From: Lachnospiraceae bacterium UBA3804
Lineage (GTDB): Bacteria > Bacillota > Clostridia > Lachnospirales > Lachnospiraceae
NCBI GenBank assembly: GCA_002368665.1
Contig: DFEK01000003.1
Coordinates: 1 to 64,000, forward strand
Length of the DNA stretch: 64,000 nt
Reading direction: 5' to 3'
Shown here: positions 35,045 through 43,149 of the stretch, piece after piece
How the letters are laid out: every line of letters begins with the position of its first letter
How positions within the stretch are numbered: the stretch's first letter is position 1
Notes under the pieces: generated by a model
The model's input: only the letters and a program-made list of their open reading frames with translations
Databases searched by the model: none
Told to the model about the DNA's origin: nothing
Program-made: the position numbers and the translations under genes

Positions 35045-35776
35045 TTACTGAATATATCCGATTTCCTTAGCCAGGCTCTCTTCAATGACTACCGTGGCAT
35101 CACGATGCAGTCTCATAAAGGTTGCAGGGCAATGAGGATCGATTTTATCTTCAATCAAAAGCTTGGTTGCGGCTGCTTTCTTGTTTCCGCCGATAATCAT
35201 TAAGAGTGCTTTGGCTCTCATGATATTGCCCATTCCCATGGTTACCGCATGTGTCGGAACCTCTTCCTTGGAAGCAAAGAATCTCTTGTTTGCTTCGATG
35301 GTGCTGTCCTCCAAGGTTTCCTCATGTGCACCATCATACAGGGTATCTCCGGGCTCGTTAAATCCAAGATGACCGTCAGGTCCGACACCGAGAACCTGAA
35401 TCTCAATATCGGTCTTATCCAATACTTCGTTAAATTCTTTTAAGTTTGCAGCAACATCGCCGACGCCTTTGGCTACATAGGTGTTTGCCTTATCAATGTT
35501 GATATGGTCAAACAGATTATCGTTCATGAAATAGCGATAACTCTGATCATGTGTGGGTTCAAGTCCTACGTACTCATCCAGGTTAACGGAATGGATCTTG
35601 GAAAAATCAAGTCCCTCTTCCTTGCATCTTCTTGCAAGTTCCTTGTACATGCCTACCGGTGAAGAACCGGTAGCAAGACCCAGTGTACAGGTCGGATTAT
35701 CACGTACCACCTTCTCGATAATATCCGCAGCTTTCTTTGCTGCATCATCATAGTCTTTTGCGACAATAACTTTCAT
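35045..35776 (-). CDS. nagB: Glucosamine-6-phosphate deaminase
   Basis: Interconverts GlcN-6-P and Fru-6-P plus ammonia. The 243-residue protein has GLATGSSPVGMYKEL, the catalytic region SVNLDEYVGL, GVGPDGHLGFNEPG and the late phosphate-binding residues around ATKLLIEDK. The ATG at 35776 is preferred to one nine codons earlier because AAAGGGG lies 7 bases before it. It is the first gene of the polysaccharide operon behind a promoter; whether it feeds hexosamine into glycan synthesis or drains it into glycolysis cannot be told. Confidence 0.95.
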   Translation of the reverse strand: MKVIVAKDYDDAAKKAADIIEKVVRDNPTCTLGLATGSSPVGMYKELARRCKEEGLDFSKIHSVNLDEYVGLEPTHDQSYRYFMNDNLFDHINIDKANTYVAKGVGDVAANLKEFNEVLDKTDIEIQVLGVGPDGHLGFNEPGDTLYDGAHEETLEDSTIEANKRFFASKEEVPTHAVTMGMGNIMRAKALLMIIGGNKKAAATKLLIEDKIDPHCPATFMRLHRDATVVIEESLAKEIGYIQ

Positions 35777-35850
35777 GTTTGTGCCCCTTTCTGTTCCAAT
35801 CATTTAGGATAGTAAATTTCGTCCGTTTCAGCACAGACCTAATCCACTTT

Positions 35851-35879
35851 ATGGTATCACAAAAACCGCAATTTTTCAA
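35851..35879 (-). promoter_or_regulatory. Probable promoter of nagB and the polysaccharide operon
   Basis: On the minus strand TTGAAA (complement of 35874-35879), 17 bases, then TACCAT (complement of 35851-35856). It gives a leader of about 70 bases before nagB. The -10 matches the consensus at four of six positions, so regulation or moderate strength is likely. It is back to back with the plus-strand promoter 28 bases away. Confidence 0.65.
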
Positions 35880-35906
35880 GGAAATTGCCCATAAAACGGA
35901 GCAATA

Positions 35907-35936
35907 TTGACACTTTTGCCGCCCATGTCTTATACT
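35907..35936 (+). promoter_or_regulatory. Sigma-A promoter of the plus-strand glycosyltransferase-like gene
   Basis: Exact TTGACA (35907-35912) and TATACT (35931-35936) with an 18-base spacer (17 if TTATAC is read as -10), placing the transcript start about 17 bases before the ATG at 35960. Confidence 0.85.
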
Positions 35937-35959
35937 TTCATTTCAGAGGAGAAATCTAC

Positions 35960-37054
35960 ATGGAGAAAAAGGGTAATATTTACGTCTGTCATACGTTTTA
36001 TCACGTATTTGTCTCGTTCTTAAAGGAGTTAAACCTTCCGAAAGAAGAACAGGGGCAGGCCACTTTAGTGCTCAGTTCCCTTTCAAATGATTTTGAAAAT
36101 CTTGCAGACCGCGTAAGGGATGGCCGTGTTTTCTCAGCCGTATATGAATTTGACGAAAAGAGAGACTTTTTTTTTCCGGAGTTGATGAAATATAAAGAAG
36201 ATTGCGGAAACATTGTTGCCAACATGCGCTCCCGGATCATTTATACGCACAAATTTGCCAAGCTTCAGGAGCCGTATATTCCCGTTGATTTTCGTAAGTA
36301 TAAAGATATATATGTCTTCTGTGATCAGGACCCCATCGGAATCTACTTAAATCAAAATAGAATCCGCTACCACGCATTGGAAGACGGACTAAACTACTTA
36401 AAACCGTTTATTCCGGCTAAGTTCGACAACCGTGGCCACTTCGGTTTGAAGAAATTCTTCAGTATGAAGTTGAATCTGATCTTTATCCGTGACGGGTACA
36501 GCAAATACTGTCAGGATATGGAGGTTAATGATTTATCGGTTGTTGATGATGATTTTTACAAGTATAAAGAGGTTCCCCGAAAGGAACTCGTAGACCATTT
36601 GGATGCCGACGGCAGAGAGGAAATCATCCGGACCTTTATCAAAGATTACGAACACTTAAAAGAGGCTATCGGCCATAAGGAATCCGGACGGAAAAGCATC
36701 GTCATTTTAACCGAACCGCTTTGTACCTTCGATGTCAGAGAGAGAATTTTCCGTGATCTGATTGACCGGTATTCCAAAGAAGGGCAAGTCTTTATCAAAC
36801 CTCATCCGCGAGATGATCTTTCCTACAAAACCATATTTCCGGAAGTTACGGTATTTGAGCGAAGCATTCCGATGGAAGTCTTCAACTTTCTGAATGAAGT
36901 AAAATTTGACAAAGTTGTCAGTGTTTTTACCCCCCTGGATTTTGCTTTATTTGCAAAAGAAAAAGAAAGTCTCGGCAGCGATTTCATGGATCATTATGAA
37001 GACCCGTCCGTTCACCGAAAAAGAGAACTCATGGAAGCCGAAAATAAAAAATAA
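35960..37054 (+). CDS. Putative glycosyltransferase, GT52/polysialyltransferase-like
   Basis: The only gene on the plus strand. A 364-residue protein with no membrane segment. YHALEDGLNYL near residues 135-145 and FIKPHPRDDLSYK near 275-287 are the two signature stretches (E-D-G and H-P) of GT-B sialyltransferase-like enzymes of families GT52 and related polysialyltransferases. The order and spacing fit, but the sugar donor could be other than CMP-sialic acid, for which no synthesis gene is seen here. The ATG at 35960 has AGAGGAG 8 bases upstream; the frame continues 25 codons further but that would cover the promoter. It is flanked by its own promoter and a terminator shared with the gene opposite. 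Confidence 0.6.
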   Translation: MEKKGNIYVCHTFYHVFVSFLKELNLPKEEQGQATLVLSSLSNDFENLADRVRDGRVFSAVYEFDEKRDFFFPELMKYKEDCGNIVANMRSRIIYTHKFAKLQEPYIPVDFRKYKDIYVFCDQDPIGIYLNQNRIRYHALEDGLNYLKPFIPAKFDNRGHFGLKKFFSMKLNLIFIRDGYSKYCQDMEVNDLSVVDDDFYKYKEVPRKELVDHLDADGREEIIRTFIKDYEHLKEAIGHKESGRKSIVILTEPLCTFDVRERIFRDLIDRYSKEGQVFIKPHPRDDLSYKTIFPEVTVFERSIPMEVFNFLNEVKFDKVVSVFTPLDFALFAKEKESLGSDFMDHYEDPSVHRKRELMEAENKK

Positions 37055-37080
37055 AAGACAGCCTTGGCTGTCTTTTTTAA
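37050..37080. terminator. Bidirectional rho-independent terminator
   Basis: Stem AGACAGCC / GGCTGTCT with a two-base loop (37056-37073), a T run on the plus side (37074-37078) and an A-rich flank that gives a T-rich tail on the minus strand. It serves both the plus-strand gene ending at 37054 and the minus-strand gene ending at 37077. Confidence 0.9.
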
Positions 37081-37868
37081 TTTGTTATCTCCGGTCTGGA
37101 AAGATCCGCATGCTTATCCGCATATACGATGTATTTCTTTGACTGATATACATTCTCGTAGTCGTATTCTTCCAAGTCTCCGTCCATCAGGTGTTCCTTG
37201 TTCAAAACGATGTACTGGCATCCGTCCTGTCTGGCCAACGCCGCCAGCCGTTCTGCCGAAGAGATGTCCTTAATCATTTCCTCTGCAAGATCGTTTGTAA
37301 ATCCCCACCGGTCCACCATCGTTTCATAACCGTACGGCATAATGATATATGCCGTATACTGCCGAATGTACGGCACCAGTTCATGCGGTACCACCGCCTC
37401 GACATCTCTTCCGGGAATTACCATATAATCACAGATATCAACTACATCCTGCGGGATCTGATAAATGTTTTCTGCAGGAATCATTACCTGAGCACGATAT
37501 CCGGGATTTCCTCCGACACAGATACAGGCAGCCGCTATCAGGCCAAGAGCCACTTTGATCCATGTGTATTTCACCCGGTCAATGAACAGAATCGTTGCAT
37601 AGGCAGAAACAGCCGACATGGGAATCAACCAAAGGAAACGATAGAAGGTTTCCTTCTCTCCGGCAACATTACATACCACATACGGAAAGACCGGTAAGAA
37701 AAACAGAATAATCATCAGGATTGGATATGTAGTCAAAAGTCTGCGCACTCCCTTGTCTCTCTCTCTCAGAAGAAGGTATACCAGGGACGCAAGGAAGTAC
37801 AGTAACAATAACCCGTTTCCGCCGAAGGCTAAAACGGTTCGAAATGAATTTTTCACTAAATCCGCCAT
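37077..37868 (-). CDS. Membrane protein with exterior C-terminal domain, function unknown
   Basis: A 263-residue protein with about four membrane helices in the first 125 residues and a soluble C-terminal part of about 130 residues (from NPGYRAQVMIP to the end) that is probably outside. It looks like the distal half of the larger glycan-related membrane proteins nearby: their final soluble domain also follows the last helix. The preceding gene ends 9 bases upstream and may encode the proximal half, so the two could be a split version of one protein. I do not see an obvious frameshift signature; a shared frame would be needed to test it. Confidence 0.6.
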   Translation of the reverse strand: MADLVKNSFRTVLAFGGNGLLLLYFLASLVYLLLRERDKGVRRLLTTYPILMIILFFLPVFPYVVCNVAGEKETFYRFLWLIPMSAVSAYATILFIDRVKYTWIKVALGLIAAACICVGGNPGYRAQVMIPAENIYQIPQDVVDICDYMVIPGRDVEAVVPHELVPYIRQYTAYIIMPYGYETMVDRWGFTNDLAEEMIKDISSAERLAALARQDGCQYIVLNKEHLMDGDLEEYDYENVYQSKKYIVYADKHADLSRPEITN

Positions 37869-37877
37869 TCTAACCTC

Positions 37878-38915
37878 CTAAAACATAAACAGGAACAGCG
37901 CTGCAAAGGCACCCAACGGGATCAACGAAAGCAGCGTAGTAAGAAAAAGCGATATCTTCTTTCGGTATATCGCCATTATGATTGCTCCGAGTCCAAAAAT
38001 CACCGGCATCAGCATCATGCCCGTAGTGGCCATTGCTATGGACGAAAGAGTCACACAGACTGTCATAATGCCATAGAATGCAAGTTTCTGCTTCCAAATT
38101 TTGCCGGTCTCTTCTTTGCGGACAAACAAGAGAAGCAACAGAAATGCAAACGGAACGCAGAAGTTTGCGATGATACTTTTTCCCTGCCATGTTCTGGTAA
38201 GAAGAAACGTGGCCGGTGTAAATAACGATACGCTGCCATATACATCAAATACACAGATGAAGCAGGCGAACAGGGAAATGTATTTCTCTTTCTCTTCAAA
38301 AAGCACCTTGCCGATATTGTAATAGACAATATAGTGCAGGATCAGTGCTATATCCGCAAAGATAATATGTGCCGTAATCGCAGGATGAACCTTCATGCAG
38401 TTGGAAAGGTACGCAATAAAAATACCGCCGGGTGACAATGCATGGCGCACATCTAATCCGGTAACAGCACCTGTATACGGGTCAAACAAATACATTTTGT
38501 TGCTGAAATACGTGGTTACCGCCGTACCGAGGAAATACGCATCATCTCCGTCCGTAACGCCCTGGAAGCATCTGGCTGCGCACTGCAGGCCGACCATGAT
38601 GACGAAAATCACCATGAACGCATTCCATTTCGGAAACGAAAGATCCTTTAATCCTTTGGCTCCCAGAACGGTTGAAACCAAGGAAAGGAATCCCACGCTG
38701 ATTCGGAATATCAGACACAGCGTAGTAAAGTTCGCTTTCAAAAAAAGCGCCGGAAGATATTCGCACTCAAACAAAGCCATCATAATCAGATAACCCACTG
38801 CGAAAATCATACCCGGCGAGCGGTATTTCTTTTGTAGTAACCGACATGGGAGAATCCCCAGGCCGAATGGTATAACCACCAGCCAGAGGATTCCCATTAA
38901 AATCTTTAGAATCAT
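37878..38915 (-). CDS. Polytopic membrane protein, GT-C-like (DUF6077-like)
   Basis: A 345-residue protein with about nine or ten membrane helices and very little soluble sequence. TDGDDAYFLGTAVTTY near residues 121-136 is an acidic exterior loop after an early helix, comparable to the Asp/Glu loop of GT-C glycosyltransferases; the combination reminds me of DUF6077 proteins of Lachnospiraceae, which I cannot confirm here. It ends in a hydrophobic FLFMF without a soluble domain, unlike its neighbours, and the following gene supplies helices plus a soluble tail. It starts one base after the stop of the muramidase gene. Confidence 0.6.
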   Translation of the reverse strand: MILKILMGILWLVVIPFGLGILPCRLLQKKYRSPGMIFAVGYLIMMALFECEYLPALFLKANFTTLCLIFRISVGFLSLVSTVLGAKGLKDLSFPKWNAFMVIFVIMVGLQCAARCFQGVTDGDDAYFLGTAVTTYFSNKMYLFDPYTGAVTGLDVRHALSPGGIFIAYLSNCMKVHPAITAHIIFADIALILHYIVYYNIGKVLFEEKEKYISLFACFICVFDVYGSVSLFTPATFLLTRTWQGKSIIANFCVPFAFLLLLLFVRKEETGKIWKQKLAFYGIMTVCVTLSSIAMATTGMMLMPVIFGLGAIIMAIYRKKISLFLTTLLSLIPLGAFAALFLFMF

Positions 38916-38916
38916 T

Positions 38917-41900
38917 TTAATATCCTAAGTAAGAGGTGTTGATATCAACATTTCCGCTGATACCGTTAATTCTACCGGTGTTGGAACTCTGCCAGAGTTC
39001 GTACTTACCCTTGTAGTCAGTCTGTGCACAATAATGTGCAAGCCAGATCTTATAGTTATTCAGCTGTCCCGCATCGAGGTTATTGTAATACCAGGACTTG
39101 GACGCATACACACCCGGTGTATATCCGGCGGAACGAACGGTTTCACAGAATGCCTTGATGCATGCGGTTCTGGTAGCCTTATCCAGCTTATCCGCTCTAC
39201 CGTTATGGTTTGCAGCACCGTACTCACTATCGATGAAGATCGGGTAGGAGATCTTATGGCTCTTAGCCATAGCAATTGCCATGGATGCTTCTTCAACCGC
39301 TTCTCTTTCATTGGTTGCCTGGGAGAAGAAGTATACACCAACTTTCAGTCCTGCTGCCTCTGCACCGGAAGCATAGGAGTGGAACCTGGAATCCTCGATC
39401 AAACCGCCCTGCGTATATCCACGATATCCGCAACGGATGATAACGAAGGAAACACCGGAATTCTTAACAGCCGTCCAGTTGATATTTCCGTTCCAGGAAC
39501 TTACATCAATACCTCTGGAGCCGCCGCCCATGGAAAGGCTTCCGTCGCTTGCGAAGTTATACTTCACACCACCGATAACCTGTTCACCGGTAACATAGTT
39601 TCCGTCATTCTTATAATACTGTGTCTTACCGTTTACGGTCTGCCAACCGGTGTAAACAGTCTTCTTGATGTAGAAGTTGGAGTACTTATAGTAATCCGCC
39701 ACTTTTGCTTCGCGGAAGTTCTCACCGTCTTTTACATATACCTGATTACCGCTCTTGTCTTTCAACAGAGTCGTGTTATCATTCATTGCATTGCTGATGA
39801 TCAAAGTACATGTTGCAGTTAACGGCTTTCCATCTTTACCGTTAGATTTTGTCGTACAGGTAATGGTAACCTTGGTTCCGGAAGGAGTCTCCGCAACCGC
39901 TGTAACCTTACCGGTACTGTCAACCGTTGCATATCCGTTATTGGAAGATGTCCATGTCACTTCTTTAGAAACGCTTGCTGCACTTACTTCAATAGTGGGA
40001 GTAAGCTGAAGCGTTGCCTTCAATGCCATGGTTTCGTTGGTCTTATTCAGTTTTAGGCTTGTAACATAGCCATCTGTAACCGTAATCTTGCAAGTCGGCT
40101 CATAATTGGATGTGTTATCTCTGCCGAGAACAACGCATGTAATGGTTGCTTCGCCTTTTCCTTTTGCCGTAACCAATCCGCTTTCTACGGTTGCAACGGT
40201 AGTATTGGAGGACTGCCATGTGATTGTCTTAACCGGAGCATCACTCGGTGTTCTGCTTAAAGTAAGTTGCAGTTTCTCTCCTATAACCATGTTTGCAGAA
40301 CTCTTATCCAAAGTAGCAGCGGTAATCGGCTTAAGTGCTTCGGAGGCCGGTTCTTCGGAGGCTTTCTCGCTTGCCTGCTCACTGGGCTGTTCGCTGGGCT
40401 GTTCACTCGTCTGCTCGCTCGTCGTTTCACTTGCAGGTTCGGAAGTTGTTTCACTCTTCGTCTCTTCCGTAGTTGCCTCGCTGTTTCCTTCTGCGTTTCG
40501 GGAAGTTGTAGTAATGCTTGCCTGCTTAATCGGAGCATTGATCGTATCCTTTGTTACTTCCTGATAAACGCTCTTCTGCGTAGATTCCACCCACGCTACG
40601 GTATCCTGAAGCTGTGTGCCGGTATCGATTTCGTTTACGCGGCCGTCTTCAAGAGCAACGTTAATATCTTTTTCTTTCTTGATTTCGTTAACAATATTGA
40701 TTGCCGTGTAGGAAATCTTTTCCTTAACGGTTACATCGGTTTCCTTATCCGGGAATTTGTATTGATCCACGTTGGCAATCTTTACTTTGTAGATACCGGG
40801 TTTTAAATTCTCCTCATAGATGACGCCGTCTTTGTCATCATCCGTCCAGGTAAGTTCCTTATTATCCGGGGACTTTGCCTCTACCTTGAATAAAACACCG
40901 GTAATCAATTCATCCGTTACTTTATCGGAGAACTTAATCTTTAAGTCTTTTTCCATGGATGAGAAGTTAACGGAAATATCCACACTCGGTCCGTCCTCTT
41001 CATCATCGGTAATACTGTCAATCGTTGCTGTCGTGCGATGTGCCACGATTCCGTCGATACCGGTTGATCCGACTCCGTTTAAAGAAGCCAGTTTCTCACC
41101 GATTTCCGTAATATTTTCAACTTTGTGGTTGTAAGAGTTCTTGCGTAAAAAAACAACCAGGAAGATTGCAAGGAAAATTAATACGACTGCGCCGCCGCCG
41201 ATTAAGATCATATCGAACAGACCGAATTTGCGCTTTTCTTCCTTCTGAATTTTCGGCCCCTTATACCCCTGAGAGGAAGAGGCACGCTGATTGGACGGCT
41301 TGCGGGAAGCTGTATGCTGTGCACTCTTTGCCTTATGTTCGGAAGTTCCTGCGGGGCGCTTATGCTCAGCGCTTCTTTGTTCCGGTCTTCTGTGCTCACC
41401 GTTTCTATGCTCCGGTCTTCTATGCTCACCATCTCTGTGTTCTGCGCTTCTATGCTCACTGTTTCTGTGTGCTACAGCCCGGTGTTCGGGATTCCTGCGT
41501 TCTCTATGAGGGATTTCGACATCTTCATCATGATAGGATAAGTCACCAAGCTCTTCCTCGGCTTTGCCGGTTAGGGAAATATCTTCCTGAAGAATCTCAG
41601 GCTCGGACACTTCCAGGGAATCATACGAAAGACCATAATCTGAAAGCTCCTGCGTTCCGGGGTCCTGCGTGCCAAATTCCTCGGCACCAAGTTCCTCTGC
41701 CTCAGGCATAAGCATGGTCATTCCAACATCTGCTTCGTCATCTTCCGGAAGCAGTTGCAGGTCAGAAATAACGCCGCTTGAATGAGGAATGGCATCCATT
41801 ACCTTGGTGGAATTGTCATCATACAGTTCCATCTCTTCCATTCCCACGGAGGAATCGGTAATGGTCTGAACATTTTCGGCAATCGAGCCGGTATCCATTT

Positions 41901-41967
41901 CATCGGGCATTCCGATTTCCTTTGAAAAATCAAACTCGTCTAATCCGTTCTTTTCATCAAAACCCAT
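38917..41967 (-). CDS. Membrane-anchored GH25 muramidase with Big2 and wall-binding repeats
   Basis: A 1016-residue type II membrane protein. Residues 1-150 are acidic and disordered, 154-204 are a basic His/Arg repeat, and one membrane helix lies near 253-273. Outside come a beta domain (about 325-430), a Ser/Thr/Glu repeat region (about 485-545), two Big2-like Ig domains (about 548-630 and 634-725), a choline-binding-like wall repeat (GWQTVNGKTQYYKNDG, 773-812) and a C-terminal GH25 lysozyme domain (from GIDVSSWNG near 818) with the DxE catalytic pair in FIDSEYG. It would cut the glycan strands of peptidoglycan, perhaps to make room for surface-polymer assembly. It lies 34 bases after the SGNH-like gene and probably shares its promoter. 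Confidence 0.9.
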   Translation of the reverse strand: MGFDEKNGLDEFDFSKEIGMPDEMDTGSIAENVQTITDSSVGMEEMELYDDNSTKVMDAIPHSSGVISDLQLLPEDDEADVGMTMLMPEAEELGAEEFGTQDPGTQELSDYGLSYDSLEVSEPEILQEDISLTGKAEEELGDLSYHDEDVEIPHRERRNPEHRAVAHRNSEHRSAEHRDGEHRRPEHRNGEHRRPEQRSAEHKRPAGTSEHKAKSAQHTASRKPSNQRASSSQGYKGPKIQKEEKRKFGLFDMILIGGGAVVLIFLAIFLVVFLRKNSYNHKVENITEIGEKLASLNGVGSTGIDGIVAHRTTATIDSITDDEEDGPSVDISVNFSSMEKDLKIKFSDKVTDELITGVLFKVEAKSPDNKELTWTDDDKDGVIYEENLKPGIYKVKIANVDQYKFPDKETDVTVKEKISYTAINIVNEIKKEKDINVALEDGRVNEIDTGTQLQDTVAWVESTQKSVYQEVTKDTINAPIKQASITTTSRNAEGNSEATTEETKSETTSEPASETTSEQTSEQPSEQPSEQASEKASEEPASEALKPITAATLDKSSANMVIGEKLQLTLSRTPSDAPVKTITWQSSNTTVATVESGLVTAKGKGEATITCVVLGRDNTSNYEPTCKITVTDGYVTSLKLNKTNETMALKATLQLTPTIEVSAASVSKEVTWTSSNNGYATVDSTGKVTAVAETPSGTKVTITCTTKSNGKDGKPLTATCTLIISNAMNDNTTLLKDKSGNQVYVKDGENFREAKVADYYKYSNFYIKKTVYTGWQTVNGKTQYYKNDGNYVTGEQVIGGVKYNFASDGSLSMGGGSRGIDVSSWNGNINWTAVKNSGVSFVIIRCGYRGYTQGGLIEDSRFHSYASGAEAAGLKVGVYFFSQATNEREAVEEASMAIAMAKSHKISYPIFIDSEYGAANHNGRADKLDKATRTACIKAFCETVRSAGYTPGVYASKSWYYNNLDAGQLNNYKIWLAHYCAQTDYKGKYELWQSSNTGRINGISGNVDINTSYLGY
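41356..41508 (-). repeat. Tandem (E-H-R-x-x) coding repeat
   Basis: Roughly ten five-residue units of the type EHRxx or AHRxx, ending EHKRP, in the cytoplasmic arm of the muramidase. The DNA units are 15 bases long with variable third positions. The result is a strongly basic, His-rich stretch between an acidic arm and the membrane helix. Confidence 0.85.
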
Positions 41968-42001
41968 GTTTCTCGTCCTTTCTCCTGTTGTTTCAATCGA
42001 A

Positions 42002-43045
42002 TTATTCTTCCGTTTCGCCTTCTTTGGCTTCTATCCGTTTAAATACCTTATTCAAAATATGCGCCGCAATCAGTTTCTTTCCTTCCTGATTGGGTACCAC
42101 ATCATCCTTGGTAAGGTATTTCTCTGCCGTTTCCGCATTGATTGCCACTCCGAAATAATCATCCACATAGGAAATGCCATAGGATGTGGTGGCATCTTTC
42201 ATTAACTGTATACCTGTTGTCAGGCTTTCTCCGTCAATTCGGTGGATATCACCGCCAACACGCTGACCCTGAATATCTCTTGCGTAGCAAAAGCAGGGAG
42301 CAACAAAAGCAATCTGCACTTCCGGATAGCGGTAAAAAGCCTTCTCATACATACCGTAAATAATACCGTTCATGCAGGCCGGGGAATACTCCGCTCCGGA
42401 AATAATTGACTTGTGACCTGCCAGATAATCATGGCCGTCGTAAGCAATCAAAATATAATCTACTTTTTCGAAATCGATGGATGCAAATGTCTTGAATCGT
42501 TCTCTGTACAAATCCTTATCGATTCCGTCCATATCATCGATTGCATTTAACTGATAGGAGAAATCGCCGTTCATAAAACTTTCCCACATCCAATACAGGC
42601 AGAAATAATCTTTGGTATATCCGCTGTCGGACGGCGCCTGCTGTTTGGTTGCAATCATCGTGGATCCGGGAAGTGTAAGATCATAAATTGTTGCCGATGT
42701 ATTCTTCTTAAGTAAATCAACAACACTCGGTCCTTCCGTCGAGTCCCCGAAGGTATCGTTTCCAAATATAACAACCGTGGTTACTCCGTCATCATTCGTT
42801 CTGCTTAAGTTTGTCGGCAAAAAAGTTACTCTGTCATCCGTTTCGGTTTCGGTATCCAGGGAAGTATCAATGTAGAACTCCCCACTGCCTTCCCAAAGTT
42901 TCAGAAGGAGGAAAACAAGACCAATAACCAGAAGAATGGCTCCGGCAACCGAAAGAATGACAATCGGCGGTTTCGCTTTAATCTTCTTCTCCGATTTTAC
43001 ATTCTCCTCCGGAAGCTTTTCTTTTACTTCTTCTTGATTACTCAT
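42002..43045 (-). CDS. Membrane-anchored SGNH-like protein lacking the catalytic serine
   Basis: A 347-residue protein with one membrane helix (29-50) and an exterior domain with the SGNH plan: a first strand ending FGNDTFG (94-100), an alpha/beta core, IAYDGHDYLAG near 200 in place of the GxND block, and a final DDVVPNQEGKKLIA where active enzymes have DxxHP. Neither the GDS serine nor the last His is present, so hydrolase activity is unlikely. A binding or scaffold role in surface-glycan assembly, as for DltD/AlgX-like relatives, is possible but not shown. It follows a strong promoter and is the first gene of a transcript with the GH25 muramidase. Confidence 0.65.
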   Translation of the reverse strand: MSNQEEVKEKLPEENVKSEKKIKAKPPIVILSVAGAILLVIGLVFLLLKLWEGSGEFYIDTSLDTETETDDRVTFLPTNLSRTNDDGVTTVVIFGNDTFGDSTEGPSVVDLLKKNTSATIYDLTLPGSTMIATKQQAPSDSGYTKDYFCLYWMWESFMNGDFSYQLNAIDDMDGIDKDLYRERFKTFASIDFEKVDYILIAYDGHDYLAGHKSIISGAEYSPACMNGIIYGMYEKAFYRYPEVQIAFVAPCFCYARDIQGQRVGGDIHRIDGESLTTGIQLMKDATTSYGISYVDDYFGVAINAETAEKYLTKDDVVPNQEGKKLIAAHILNKVFKRIEAKEGETEE

Positions 43046-43117
43046 ATCATCAACCCTTCCATGCGGTCAACTCTCATTTTAAGTTACAAAACCATATCTT
43101 GTGCCTAAAGTTAACAT

Positions 43118-43146
43118 ATTATACCACAATTATGGATGATTATCAA
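43118..43146 (-). promoter_or_regulatory. Strong internal promoter ahead of the SGNH-like and muramidase genes
   Basis: On the minus strand TTGATA (complement of 43141-43146), 17 bases, then TATAAT (complement of 43118-43123) preceded by TGG, an extended -10. It lies in the only gap of about 100 bases in this part of the cluster and would give a leader of roughly 65 bases. Confidence 0.85.
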
Positions 43147-43149
43147 ATT

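Noticed and set aside
35885..35959. N-terminal extension of the plus-strand gene to 35885
   Set aside because: The extension covers the promoter; ATG at 35960 has AGAGGAG eight bases before it.
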